From NCBI GenBank assembly GCA_963778945.1, contig CAVZWL010000021.1, positions 145,423-209,422 of the forward strand: DNA of 64,000 nucleotides. Reading direction: 5' to 3'. The notes below the pieces were generated by a model. It had not been told where the DNA came from and searched no databases. It saw only the letters and a program-made list of their open reading frames with translations. How positions within the stretch are numbered: the stretch's first letter is position 1; the number at the start of each line of letters is the position of its first letter. Source of the DNA: Fen-1254 sp963778945. Lineage in GTDB: Bacteria > Bacteroidota > Ignavibacteria > UBA10030. Position numbers and translations under genes: made by a program. This document shows, in pieces, positions 52,350 to 61,158 of this stretch.

Positions 52350-54083
52350 TTACCAATCCTTTTCCACTTTAACATGAACCGCTTCCCGCTTGCGCAGATT
52401 TTTTTGAATGGTTTTTTCATCGTTTTTCATCTGGTCAAGAATTCGATCCGCCTCTTCTTTGGGCATCTGATTTTTCTTCTGAATCTGCGGCTGGGTTTGA
52501 TCCTGTTTTGCCTGATTTTGCTGGTTCTGCTGCTGCTTTTGCTGGTCCTGCTGGTTTTGCTGATTCTGCTTCTTATCCTGATTCTTATTCTTGTCTTTTT
52601 TGTCGTCCTTATTTTTATTGTTTTGCTGATCTTTTAATTTGGCCTGCGCCATCAACAAATTATACCGGGTATCGTCGTCTTTCGGATTCAATCGAAGCGA
52701 TTTCTTAAAAGCGCCGATCGCATCCTGATAACGATTTTGCTGGTAAAGAGTGTTCCCTAAATTGTACAACGACTGCGCTTGTTCAGGCGCATCGGTCATT
52801 GCGGAAGCAGAGTTGCTGTATTCGCGCGCCGACTCATCGTACCGCTTTTCTTTATAATATGCATCGCCGAGATTGAAATGCGCTTCTTTCGATTTACTGT
52901 CTTTCTCAAGCGCTTTTTTATAGCTGACTTCAGCATCTTCGTATTTTCCTTTTTCATACGCATCGTTTCCATCTTTCACCAGGGCATGGACGCTTTGTGA
53001 TCGGACAGGACTTGCGCTCCACAGCAAAAGGACCAGAACCGCTGTAAAACCGGGAATGAATTGTTTCAAGCGAGCAAAAATTTTTCCGCGCCGCTTTGAA
53101 AGAAGCAGATCGATGATCATCATCAGAATTGCAAAGCCGAGCGGATATTGATAGCGGGACTCGTACCCGGCCACCTGTTTTGAGCCGAACTGTGCCTTCT
53201 GCAGCGAGCCGAGCTCTTTGAAAACATCATCGATCTCGTTGCCTGCACTCGTTCCGCGATGATAGGTCCCGCCGGAAGCGGATGCTATCTGCTGAAGCAT
53301 GCTTTCATCCAGTTTTGTGAGAACGATATTGCCGGACTGATCGTGTTTGTATTCTGTCCGGTTTCCACTTTGATCGTAAACCGGAATCGGCCCTCCTTCC
53401 GGAGTTCCCATACCGACCGCATAAACTCGAACCCCGGCTTTTTTAGCATCTTCCACAGCTCCCAGAACGTCACCCTCAGTATTTTCACCGTCGGATACGA
53501 CGACAATCGCTTTTTGCGTCGGCGCATCCTGAGAGAACGATTTCAACGAAAGGTCGATGCCGCTGCCGATCAGGGTTCCGGGTACAGGCACGGCATCCAC
53601 ATCGATGGCGGAAAGAAAAAGATCGGCCGCCGAGTAATCCGATGTGAGGGGGAACTGCACAAACGCCTCGCCGGCAAAAACGATGAGGCCGACACGGTCG
53701 CCGGCAAGTTTTTTTAACAGATCGGATATATCCCGCTTTGCTTTTTCCAGACGGCTCGGTCGTATATCTTCGCATTTCATGCTGAGGGATACGTCCATCA
53801 CGACAAAAAGGTCGATCCCTTCCCGTTTCACTTCTTCAAGGCGCGTTCCTACCAAAGGATTTGCGAGTGCAATCAATATGCCGGCAATAATCATCAGCAG
53901 TATTGCCTGGCTGACGATTTTTTTTGTCATGCTTGCCGCCGGAGCCAGCTGCAAAAACAACTCCTCGCCGGCAAAGAGGCGCATTTGCTTTTTTTGCCAT
54001 CGGTTGAAAAATACAAAACCGATGGCAAGCAGCGGGATAATCAGCAAAAACCAAAGATATTCCGGATGTTCAAATCTCAGCAT
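52350..54083 (-). CDS. batB: BatB-BatC fusion protein (VWA plus TPR)
   Basis: I place the start at the ATG at 54083 (MLRFEHPEYLWFLLIIPLLA), 8 bp after BatA; a start further upstream would overlap batA. The 577-residue protein has an N-terminal membrane segment, a VWA domain with the metal-site motif (VVMDVSLSMK), and membrane segments near 300-350. A TPR region follows (AYEKGKYEDAEVSYKKALEK, FNLGDAYYKEKRYDESAREY), then a Gln/Asn/Lys-rich low-complexity tract and a final RKREAVHVKVEKDW. In many genomes BatB and BatC are separate genes; here they are one polypeptide. The operon context is clear. Confidence 0.87.
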   Translation of the reverse strand: MLRFEHPEYLWFLLIIPLLAIGFVFFNRWQKKQMRLFAGEELFLQLAPAASMTKKIVSQAILLMIIAGILIALANPLVGTRLEEVKREGIDLFVVMDVSLSMKCEDIRPSRLEKAKRDISDLLKKLAGDRVGLIVFAGEAFVQFPLTSDYSAADLFLSAIDVDAVPVPGTLIGSGIDLSLKSFSQDAPTQKAIVVVSDGENTEGDVLGAVEDAKKAGVRVYAVGMGTPEGGPIPVYDQSGNRTEYKHDQSGNIVLTKLDESMLQQIASASGGTYHRGTSAGNEIDDVFKELGSLQKAQFGSKQVAGYESRYQYPLGFAILMMIIDLLLSKRRGKIFARLKQFIPGFTAVLVLLLWSASPVRSQSVHALVKDGNDAYEKGKYEDAEVSYKKALEKDSKSKEAHFNLGDAYYKEKRYDESAREYSNSASAMTDAPEQAQSLYNLGNTLYQQNRYQDAIGAFKKSLRLNPKDDDTRYNLLMAQAKLKDQQNNKNKDDKKDKNKNQDKKQNQQNQQDQQKQQQNQQNQAKQDQTQPQIQKKNQMPKEEADRILDQMKNDEKTIQKNLRKREAVHVKVEKDW

Positions 54084-54091
54084 AAAAACTC

Positions 54092-55084
54092 TTATGGGTT
54101 CTTTCTTAAAAGACTTGCGGACAAACCGGCCTCCAGAAGCACAAACGCCAGTCCGGCAAGCAGCCATCCATTATACAATTCCGAATAGCGTTTGTACGCA
54201 GTGACATCGATTTTTGTGCGTTCCATTTTATCGATCTCTTTATAAATGGACTTTAACGTTCTATTGTCGGTCGCGCGGAAATACTTGCCGCCGGTCATAT
54301 CGGCAATTTGAGTCAGCGCTTTTTCATCGAGATCGACCTGAATCATCTGCCGCCGGATTCCGAAAGGTGTCTGTACCGGATACGGCGCTTCTCCCTGAGC
54401 GCCTACGCCCACCGTATAGATCCGGATGCCGTACGTCGCTGCAATACGCGCCGCTGTTATCGGATCGATTTCACCGCGATTGTTGACGCCGTCCGTCAGC
54501 AGTATCATCACTTTGCTTTTTGCCTTGCTGTCTTTCATCCGGTTTACACCGTTGGCAATGGCAAGCCCGATAGCCGTGCCGTCTTCGATCATTCCGTTTT
54601 TTACTTCCTTCAAAAGACTTTTCAGCACGGGATAATCGGTCGTCAGAGGACATTGTGTAAAACTTTGCGCGGAGAAAACCACAAGCCCGATGCGGTCATT
54701 TGAACGGCCGTCGATAAAATCGGATGCAACTTGTTTTGCCGCTTCGATGCGGTTCGGATTGAAGTCTTCCGCTACCATGCTTCCCGAAAGATCGATTTCC
54801 AAAACGATATCGATTCCTTCGGTGGAAATATTTTGCCTGTCGGAAACAGACTGCGGCCGCGCCAGCGCGAGGATGAACAGAGCAAGCGCAGCCATGCGGA
54901 GCACGAGCGGTGCATTGTGCAGGCGTTCTCTCAAAGAACGCGGGATAGTGTTTAAAATTTTGAGCGACGAGAATTGCATGTCCACATCAAGAAGCCGGCG
55001 CCGCCACCAGAGATATGAACCGATGATCGGGAGCAGCAGCAGCAGCCACAGGAATTCCGGATTTGCAAATCGATCACCGAACAT
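54092..55084 (-). CDS. batA: BatA, VWA-domain protein
   Basis: The start at 55084 (MFGDRFANPEFLWLLLLLPI) is chosen because it overlaps the preceding stop by 11 bp and starts as BatA proteins do; an earlier in-frame start would only add charged residues. The 330-residue protein has two N-terminal membrane segments (LLLLLPIIGSYLW and APLVLRMAALALFILALA), a VWA domain with the metal-site DxSxS (VLEIDLSGSMVAED) and a threonine ligand region, and a C-terminal membrane segment (GWLLAGLAFVLLEAGLSASL). It should form a membrane complex with BatB and MoxR. Confidence 0.92.
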   Translation of the reverse strand: MFGDRFANPEFLWLLLLLPIIGSYLWWRRRLLDVDMQFSSLKILNTIPRSLRERLHNAPLVLRMAALALFILALARPQSVSDRQNISTEGIDIVLEIDLSGSMVAEDFNPNRIEAAKQVASDFIDGRSNDRIGLVVFSAQSFTQCPLTTDYPVLKSLLKEVKNGMIEDGTAIGLAIANGVNRMKDSKAKSKVMILLTDGVNNRGEIDPITAARIAATYGIRIYTVGVGAQGEAPYPVQTPFGIRRQMIQVDLDEKALTQIADMTGGKYFRATDNRTLKSIYKEIDKMERTKIDVTAYKRYSELYNGWLLAGLAFVLLEAGLSASLLRKNP

Positions 55085-56030
55085 AAGCGGCCGTCTCTTT
55101 CGTTTTATCTGCCATTTCTGCCGCCGGTGCGGTTTCTTCATTAGGAATCATAGCGCGAACAATATCGTACGCCAGCTGCATCTCCTTCTCATGATCCGAG
55201 GGAGATGGCTGGTACTTTGCAAATTTAACCAGGTCTGCGATCAGAAAAAACCTTTCCATATCGCTCCAGACCTTCAGCGCTTCCGGAACTTGTTTCATCT
55301 GCAGAAGAATCTCATCGCTTGTCATTTCAAGTGCAACAATGGACCAGCGTTTTTCAAAAAAGAGACGGACGATTTCCGTGGTCTCGGAATAATATTGTTT
55401 GACGAGCCCCTGCTGCCACAATTTCTTTTCTTCAAGAAGACGGAGCGCCGTAAGGGCTTCCCGATGAGGAGGAATTGCAATTTTGACCATACTCAGCGCG
55501 TCTGTCTTCTGCTTTTTCTTTTTTCTATATATAGAGTAACCTGCGAATGCTCCGGCAAGGAGAAGAAGACCAACGATATACGGCAGATAATCGATAAAGA
55601 GCCATGGAGCGGACAACGGCTTTTTGACATCTTTAATGTCTCCTTTCGGATCGAACGTCATGGCAGCGAGAGTTAAAAACATAGGATTGGTGTACGCGGT
55701 TTTCGGCGTCGTGTCGTTCTTGACGAAATACCTGAATGGAATGGGCGGAAGATACGCTCTGCCCGAATCTGTTTTTGAGAGGCGCAGGAGCCAGCTCGGC
55801 TCTTTATCGCTGCGTTCGAGCTTGATCACTTCAAACATTCCGATACTGTCCTTTACGACAGGGGCTATTGAATCGACAACGTTTTCGACCGCAGCGGTGA
55901 TATGTACATCGATCCACTCCCCGATGCGGTATATTTCCGCATCGGTTTTTGCCGACAGGCGCACCGGTTCCTGGGCACCGGCCAAGCCGGCGGCGGCGAA
56001 CAGGAGTATGAAAATTTTTCGTACCAACAA
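55074..56030 (-). CDS. Bat-operon membrane protein (DUF4381-like), 318 aa
   Basis: The protein has a signal peptide (MLVRKIFILLFAAAGLAGAQ), a periplasmic beta-domain (about 20-130), a membrane segment near residue 150 (PYIVGLLLLAGAFAGYSIYR) and a cytoplasmic helical region with KQYYSETTEIVRLFFEKRW and EMTSDEILLQMK. This resembles the DUF4381-like proteins that accompany moxR/bat genes in Bacteroidetes. It overlaps batA and lies 7 bp after the DUF58 gene, fully inside the operon. The function is unknown. Confidence 0.75.
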   Translation of the reverse strand: MLVRKIFILLFAAAGLAGAQEPVRLSAKTDAEIYRIGEWIDVHITAAVENVVDSIAPVVKDSIGMFEVIKLERSDKEPSWLLRLSKTDSGRAYLPPIPFRYFVKNDTTPKTAYTNPMFLTLAAMTFDPKGDIKDVKKPLSAPWLFIDYLPYIVGLLLLAGAFAGYSIYRKKKKQKTDALSMVKIAIPPHREALTALRLLEEKKLWQQGLVKQYYSETTEIVRLFFEKRWSIVALEMTSDEILLQMKQVPEALKVWSDMERFFLIADLVKFAKYQPSPSDHEKEMQLAYDIVRAMIPNEETAPAAEMADKTKETAAYVR

Positions 56031-56037
56031 TGTATCG

Positions 56038-56913
56038 TTACCTTCTGCGTTCTCGCAGACGGAAAAAATCCGTCAGCGGTTTTAAATACGGCTGGTCGAG
56101 CCGGACAACGACTTCATCCAGGTGCGACCGGACAAAAAGAGTCTTGCGGATCTGATGCATGCTCCGGCTGCTTTCGCTGAACTGCCGCCGCGTTTTCGCA
56201 TCCGATGTATCGACAACGCGCGTCTCTCCGCTTTCCGCATCACGCAGCCTGACGAGGCCGATGCTGGGCAGGGACAATTCACGCGGGTCCTGCAGTACCA
56301 CGCCGATAAGGTCGTGCCGCTTTCCTGCAATCCGAAGCGCTGCTTCATATCCGCTGTCCATAAAATCGGAGAGAACGAACACAATGCTGCGTTTCTTCTG
56401 AATATGATTGAGATATTCCAGGCCGCTTTTGATGCTTGTTGCCGGCTCTGCGGGTTCGAACGAGAGGAGCTCGCGGATAATACGCAGCGCGTGGCCGCGT
56501 CCTTTGCGGGGAGGAACGAATTTTTCAATCCGGTCGGTAAAAAGAATCAGCCCGACTTTATCGTTGTTCTTCATTGCTGAAAATGCCAGCACGGCGCTTA
56601 TCTCCGCTGCAACATCGCGTTTGAGAGCGCTTTGTGAACCGAAGAACTGCGACCCGCTCATATCGACGACAAGCATGACGGTCAGTTCGCGTTCTTCTTC
56701 GAAGATCTTGATAAAAGGCCGGTCGAAGCGTGCTGTGACATTCCAATCGATCGTACGGATATCGTCGCCGAACTGGTATTCCCGTACTTCGGAGAATTCC
56801 ATTCCGCGGCCTTTAAAGACACTGTGATATTCACCGGAGAAGACCTGATTGACAAGTCCCCGCGTCCGGATCTCCAGCTGTCTTACTTTTTTAAGAAGTT
56901 CTTTTGTTTCCAC
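56038..56913 (-). CDS. DUF58 domain protein, 291 aa
   Basis: A DUF58-type protein that accompanies MoxR ATPases. The conserved block GVxxREYxFGDDIRTIDWN is seen as VREYQFGDDIRTIDWNVTAR (about residues 43-62), followed by a VWA-like metal-site motif (VVDMSGSQ, about 82-89) and a C-terminal basic tail. No membrane segment is seen. It is the second gene of the operon, 104 bp after moxR with a heptamer array in the gap. Confidence 0.9.
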   Translation of the reverse strand: METKELLKKVRQLEIRTRGLVNQVFSGEYHSVFKGRGMEFSEVREYQFGDDIRTIDWNVTARFDRPFIKIFEEERELTVMLVVDMSGSQFFGSQSALKRDVAAEISAVLAFSAMKNNDKVGLILFTDRIEKFVPPRKGRGHALRIIRELLSFEPAEPATSIKSGLEYLNHIQKKRSIVFVLSDFMDSGYEAALRIAGKRHDLIGVVLQDPRELSLPSIGLVRLRDAESGETRVVDTSDAKTRRQFSESSRSMHQIRKTLFVRSHLDEVVVRLDQPYLKPLTDFFRLRERRR

Positions 56914-57014
56914 GATGTAAAATAGTAAACTGTAAATAGTAATAAGAACTACGAACTAAGAACCACGAACTAAGAACTAAGAACCAAGAACCAAGAACCA
57001 CGAACTAAGAACTC
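56914..57014. repeat. Nine-unit GAAC-family heptamer array inside the Bat operon
   Basis: GAACTAC, GAACTAA, GAACCAC, GAACTAA, GAACTAA, GAACCAA, GAACCAA, GAACCAC and GAACTAA follow without interruption at 56946-57008, plus GAACTC. Left of it AATAGTAAACTGTAAATAG (TTTACCA family) ends at 56940. It separates moxR from the DUF58 gene. It is the longest GAAC array in the window. Confidence 0.9.
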
Positions 57015-57017
57015 TAC

Positions 57018-58001
57018 TTACGGTACTTCCACCGCATTTAAGATTTCGATAACGACATTTTCCGATGTTATTTCTTCCGCTTCGGCTTCATAAGTGACTG
57101 CAATACGGTGACGCAGAACATCGGGGCAGATGGCGCGTACGTCCTCCGGGATGACATATCCGCGGCGTTTGATAAAGGCATGCGCCTTTGACGCAAGCGC
57201 AAGACTAATCGATGCACGCGGCGATGCGCCGTAGCTGATGAGCGGCGCGAGTTTTTCCAGTTTGTATTTTTTGGGATCGCGCGTCGCAAAGACGATATCC
57301 AGAATATACCGTTCGATTTTTTCGTCCATATATACTTGCCGGACTGCATCGCGCGCGGAAATAATTTCCTTTACCGAAACGATGGGTTTGATTTCTTTCT
57401 CTTCGCCGGCGACATTTTGCCGCATAATCGAAAGCTCCTCTTCACGCGACGGATAACCGATTTTTACTTTGAGCATAAAACGATCGATCTGCGCTTCGGG
57501 CAGCGGGTATGTGCCTTCCTGTTCAATCGGATTTTGTGTGGCAAGCACCAGAAACGGTTCTTCCAGCTTATAGGTTTCCTCGCCGATCGTAACCTGGCGT
57601 TCCTGCATAGCTTCGAGCAATGCGCTTTGGACTTTGGCCGGAGCGCGGTTGATTTCGTCCGCAAGAATAAAATTTGCAAAGATAGGGCCGCGGCGCGTAA
57701 AAAATTTTCCATCTTTCTGATTGTAGATCATTGTTCCTACGAGATCGGCGGGCAGCAGGTCCGGAGTGAACTGAATCCGCTGAAATTTCGCATTGATAGC
57801 GGACGACAGCGTTTTAATGGTCAGCGTCTTTGCCAAACCCGGAACGCCTTCCAGCAAAATATGTCCGTGGCATAAAAGGCCTATCAGCAGCCGGTCGACC
57901 ATTTGTTTTTGCCCGACAATAACTTTTCCGACTTCGCCCGTCAGCGTATCGACAAATGCGCTCTCGCGCTGGATCATCTCGTTGATGGTTTTAATATCCA
58001 C
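57018..58001 (-). CDS. MoxR-family AAA+ ATPase, 327 aa
   Basis: The N-terminus VGKVIVGQKQMVDRLLIGLL is followed by Walker A (LEGVPGLAKTL, about residues 51-61), Walker B (FILADEINRAP, about 108-118), the sensor ATQNPIEQEGTYPLPEAQIDRF split here as ATQNPIEQEG and PLPEAQIDRF, and the C-terminal lid. MoxR ATPases act as chaperones with VWA partners, here the BatA, BatB/C and DUF58 proteins. The start is GTG with AAGGAG upstream. It heads the operon and is divergent from the dehydrogenase gene (spacer 58002-58283). Confidence 0.94.
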   Translation of the reverse strand: MDIKTINEMIQRESAFVDTLTGEVGKVIVGQKQMVDRLLIGLLCHGHILLEGVPGLAKTLTIKTLSSAINAKFQRIQFTPDLLPADLVGTMIYNQKDGKFFTRRGPIFANFILADEINRAPAKVQSALLEAMQERQVTIGEETYKLEEPFLVLATQNPIEQEGTYPLPEAQIDRFMLKVKIGYPSREEELSIMRQNVAGEEKEIKPIVSVKEIISARDAVRQVYMDEKIERYILDIVFATRDPKKYKLEKLAPLISYGASPRASISLALASKAHAFIKRRGYVIPEDVRAICPDVLRHRIAVTYEAEAEEITSENVVIEILNAVEVP

Positions 58002-58283
58002 GCGTTACTCCTTATATATTTTTAAATCGATTCCGGTTATATTGAGACGAGGAACACCTCTCCGGCGTTCCCGCGAATATTCTTTAAAATGAATCGAGCC
58101 ACGCAACAAATCTTTCTGCGACTTGAAGGCGGCTCGGAAGCAACTCTCATCATGAAAATGTACAAAGAAATCGCCGTTCATGCAATATTGAACGGAAATC
58201 CAACGGAACCATGCAGAACTTTTTCCTGTTGAATACTATGAACTCAAACTATCGGCTCTCAGATCCGGATTCGAAGGAATTGT

Positions 58284-59237
58284 ATGCATGAACATCAAGT
58301 ATCGCAAAAAGTAGGTATTGTGGGCACGGGTATGGTCGGATCGTCGTTTGCATATGCGCTGATGCAGCGCGGTATTGCCGCCGAGATGGTACTCATTAAC
58401 AATATTGCTGAACGAGCGGTCGGGGAAATGATGGATTTGAATCACGGACTATCATTCGCCAAGCCGATGAAAATTACCGCCGGCGGCTACGAAGATCTCG
58501 CCGGCGCCAAGGTAGTAGTTGTCACGGCCGGCGCGGCACAGAGTCCGGGTGAATCCCGCCTGGACCTCCTCGCACGCAACGCGGAAATCTTTCATTCCGT
58601 CATTTCGCAAATCGTCAAATATAATCCGAACGGCATTATTCTTGCAGCGACGAATCCGGTAGACATTCTTACCTATATCGCGCTCAAGGAGTCGAACCTG
58701 CCGCCGGCGAAGGTTATCGGCTCCGGTACGATTCTGGACACATCGCGTTTTCGCTTTCTGCTCGGACAATATTACGGCGTCGATACCCGCAGCGTGCATG
58801 CTTACATTCTCGGCGAGCACGGCGACAGTGAAATTCCGGTCTGGAGTCTTGCAAACATCGGGGGCGTACGGCTGCAGGAGTTCGCCCCGCTGCAAAACAA
58901 GACCTACAGCCAGGAAGATATGAATCGGATCTTTACGAGTGTCCGCGATGCTGCATATGAAATCATCAAGCGAAAAGGATCCACCTATTATGCCATCGGA
59001 CTCGGTTTGCTGTCCATCGTGGAATCTATTTTAGGAGATTACCGGTCTGTGCTTTCCGTTTCTTCGCTCATGACCGGACAATACGGTATCAGCGATATCT
59101 GCCTCAGCCTCCCCTGCGTTGTCGGAGAGAACGGAATAGAAGAAGTGCTGACCATCACGATGAATGCGGAAGAACAGGAAGGATTACGCGCTTCTGCGGA
59201 AAAATTAAAAACAACCTTGCGCACGCTTCATCAATAA
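58284..59237 (+). CDS. ldh: L-lactate dehydrogenase
   Basis: This cytoplasmic enzyme interconverts pyruvate and L-lactate with NAD(H). The 317 residues contain the Rossmann motif GIVGTGMVGS (residues 11-20), the substrate loop TAGAAQSPGESRLDLL with Gln86 (lactate type; malate enzymes carry Arg here) and Arg92, then Asp152 and Arg155 in LDTSRFR and the catalytic His179 in GEHGDSEIP. One oddity is that the Asp at the end of beta-2 (LID) reads Asn39 (LINN). It is monocistronic and ends in a clear terminator. Confidence 0.92.
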   Translation: MHEHQVSQKVGIVGTGMVGSSFAYALMQRGIAAEMVLINNIAERAVGEMMDLNHGLSFAKPMKITAGGYEDLAGAKVVVVTAGAAQSPGESRLDLLARNAEIFHSVISQIVKYNPNGIILAATNPVDILTYIALKESNLPPAKVIGSGTILDTSRFRFLLGQYYGVDTRSVHAYILGEHGDSEIPVWSLANIGGVRLQEFAPLQNKTYSQEDMNRIFTSVRDAAYEIIKRKGSTYYAIGLGLLSIVESILGDYRSVLSVSSLMTGQYGISDICLSLPCVVGENGIEEVLTITMNAEEQEGLRASAEKLKTTLRTLHQ

Positions 59238-59257
59238 GTATCGATTTCAACCGGAAC

Positions 59258-59297
59258 AAAAAAGCGGAGAGATTGCCGATCTCTCCACTTTTTTTTA
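59258..59297 (+). terminator. Rho-independent terminator of ldh
   Basis: GGAGAGAT (59266-59273) and ATCTCTCC (59279-59286) pair around TGCCG; a T-run starts at 59289. The A-run on the other side makes it potentially bidirectional, serving amtB as well. Confidence 0.9.
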
Positions 59298-59338
59298 CTC
59301 CGAAGCCGTTTTAAGCGTTCGCTCGAATCGGCAGTATT

Positions 59339-60565
59339 CTAAAAAATATAGCCGCTTTCTTCGTGCTGGCTTAAATCGAGTCCTACCGATTCTTCTTCAG
59401 CTGTGACTCGAACTCCCATGACTTTATCCAGAACTTTTAAAAGAATCCAAGTAACGCTGAAAGAATAGAGTACGACAACGAGGATGCTTAACGCCTGGAC
59501 ACCAAGCAGTCCAGGATTTCCCAGCAAAAGACCGTCTGCGCCTGCAGCATTGACGGCACGCGAAGCCAAAAGTCCTGTCGCCAGAGCGCCGAATATTCCG
59601 CCGACACCATGGACGCCGACTGCATCGAGTGAATCATCAAATCCAAAAATATTTTTTATCCCGATGCCGTAATAGCAAACAGCTCCGACTGCAAGACCGA
59701 TCAGAAGCGCCGACATCGGACCAACAAAACCGGCGGCCGGCGTAATGCCGACCAAACCGGCAACACAGCCGGAAGCCGCTCCGAGCATCGTCGGCTTTCC
59801 CCGCATTTTCCATTCGACCAGTACCCATGAGAACGTCGCACCGGCAGCTGCAATATGTGTTGCGAGAAATGCAGACGTTGCCAGAGCGCCGGACGCGAGA
59901 GCGCTTCCGCCGTTAAAACCGAACCATCCGAACCAGAGCAACGCTGCGCCGAGAAGCGTCATGGTCAAATTATGCGGAGGCATAAGATCATGTCCGTGGC
60001 CGCGGCGCTTGCCGACAACAAAGGCCGCCGCCAAAGCAGAAACGCCGGAGCTGATATGCACAACAAGACCGCCGGCAAAATCGAGTGCGCCGAGATTGTG
60101 AATCCAGCCGCCCATACCCCAGACCCAGTGTGCTATCGGATCGTAAACTATGGTCGACCAGAGAAAAAGAAAAATGATGTATGCCGAAAACTTAAACCGT
60201 TCTGCGAATGCTCCTGTAATCAGCGCCGGCGTGATAACCGCAAACATCATTTGAAACAGCATAAATGCCTGATGCGGAACTGTCGCTGCGTAGTCCGGAT
60301 TCGGTTCCAGACCGACCCCGTTCAAGCCGATCCATGAAAAATTTCCGATAAGATGGTGAACATCAGGACCGAAAGCAAGACTGTAACCGAACAGAACCCA
60401 TTGAATAGTTACGATTCCGAGAGCAATAAAGCTCTGCATAATGGTTCCTAAAACATTTTTTTTCCGGACCATGCCGCCGTAAAATAATGCCAGGCCCGGC
60501 GTCATCAGCATGACAAGTGCTGTCGAAATTAATAGCCAGGTGGTATCGCCAGTGTCGATTCTCAT
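59339..60565 (-). CDS. amtB: Ammonium transporter
   Basis: AmtB moves ammonium across the inner membrane. The 408-residue protein has 11 membrane segments, the family's GLALFYGGMVRKKN start, the first pore histidine near HNLGALDFAGGLVVH, and a second in VGVHGVGGIFG. Its ATG overlaps the glnK stop (ATGA), the standard glnK-amtB arrangement in which the PII protein blocks the channel when nitrogen is plentiful. The signal region is not separable from TM1. Confidence 0.96.
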   Translation of the reverse strand: MRIDTGDTTWLLISTALVMLMTPGLALFYGGMVRKKNVLGTIMQSFIALGIVTIQWVLFGYSLAFGPDVHHLIGNFSWIGLNGVGLEPNPDYAATVPHQAFMLFQMMFAVITPALITGAFAERFKFSAYIIFLFLWSTIVYDPIAHWVWGMGGWIHNLGALDFAGGLVVHISSGVSALAAAFVVGKRRGHGHDLMPPHNLTMTLLGAALLWFGWFGFNGGSALASGALATSAFLATHIAAAGATFSWVLVEWKMRGKPTMLGAASGCVAGLVGITPAAGFVGPMSALLIGLAVGAVCYYGIGIKNIFGFDDSLDAVGVHGVGGIFGALATGLLASRAVNAAGADGLLLGNPGLLGVQALSILVVVLYSFSVTWILLKVLDKVMGVRVTAEEESVGLDLSQHEESGYIF

Positions 60566-60900
60566 AATGCACCGTCTCCAGATTCTTCCGTCCGTACACG
60601 GATGGCATCATTGACCGGAAGGACGAAAATTTTTCCATCGCCAACCTGTCCGGTTTTTGCAAGCTTGATAATCGTTGCGAGTGCCTGTTCAACTTGATCG
60701 TCCGGAACGATAAGTTCTAATTTAACTTTTGGCAGAAAATCGATATGATATTCCGACCCTCTATAAACTTCGGTATGTCCTTTTTGCCTTCCAAAACCTT
60801 TTACTTCAGTTACGCTCATTCCCCGGAAACCCGCCTCAAGTAGCGCTTCGCGCACTTCATCGAGTTTATGCGGACGGATAATGGCCTCTATCTTTTTCAT
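60562..60900 (-). CDS. glnK: PII nitrogen-regulatory protein
   Basis: The 112-residue protein has the PII fold with the T-loop tyrosine Tyr51 (GSEYHIDFLPK), which is the uridylylation site in many bacteria, plus FGRQKGHTEVY (36-46) and the GDGKIFV motif (about 84-90). It lies first in a glnK-amtB operon and should bind AmtB. Because GlnB and GlnK are indistinguishable by sequence alone, the name follows the amtB context. The 258-bp spacer to the right (60901-61158) is AT-rich and has no gene. Confidence 0.95.
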   Translation of the reverse strand: MKKIEAIIRPHKLDEVREALLEAGFRGMSVTEVKGFGRQKGHTEVYRGSEYHIDFLPKVKLELIVPDDQVEQALATIIKLAKTGQVGDGKIFVLPVNDAIRVRTEESGDGAL

Positions 60901-61158
60901 AGAATCCTTTCTAAAGATGATTGTATTGCGAACTTAAATAATAAAGGTGTAAAGCGCTATGGGCTTAATATTATACGTATTTTTTTAAAAAAGCAAGTAT
61001 AAAAGCAAGAAGAATTAAAAAAACACAGAGTATACAACAACGGCGGGCTGCAGCAAAAATCTTATAATCGGCCGGCGCCGATAATACAATCGCTGCATCG
61101 TTTTTCGGAACAGAAATAATTGTACAGCTGAATTGCTCCCTGCTGCATGAGGGCTGTT

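Noticed and set aside
52374..52637. An open frame rich in Leu/Val/Ile on the plus strand
   Set aside because: It is the complement of the Gln/Asn/Lys-rich tract of the BatB/C gene; the extreme composition arises from that low-complexity sequence and no ribosome site is present.
56946..57008. CRISPR array
   Set aside because: The units are seven bases with no spacers, and no cas genes are present; it is a simple heptamer tandem repeat.
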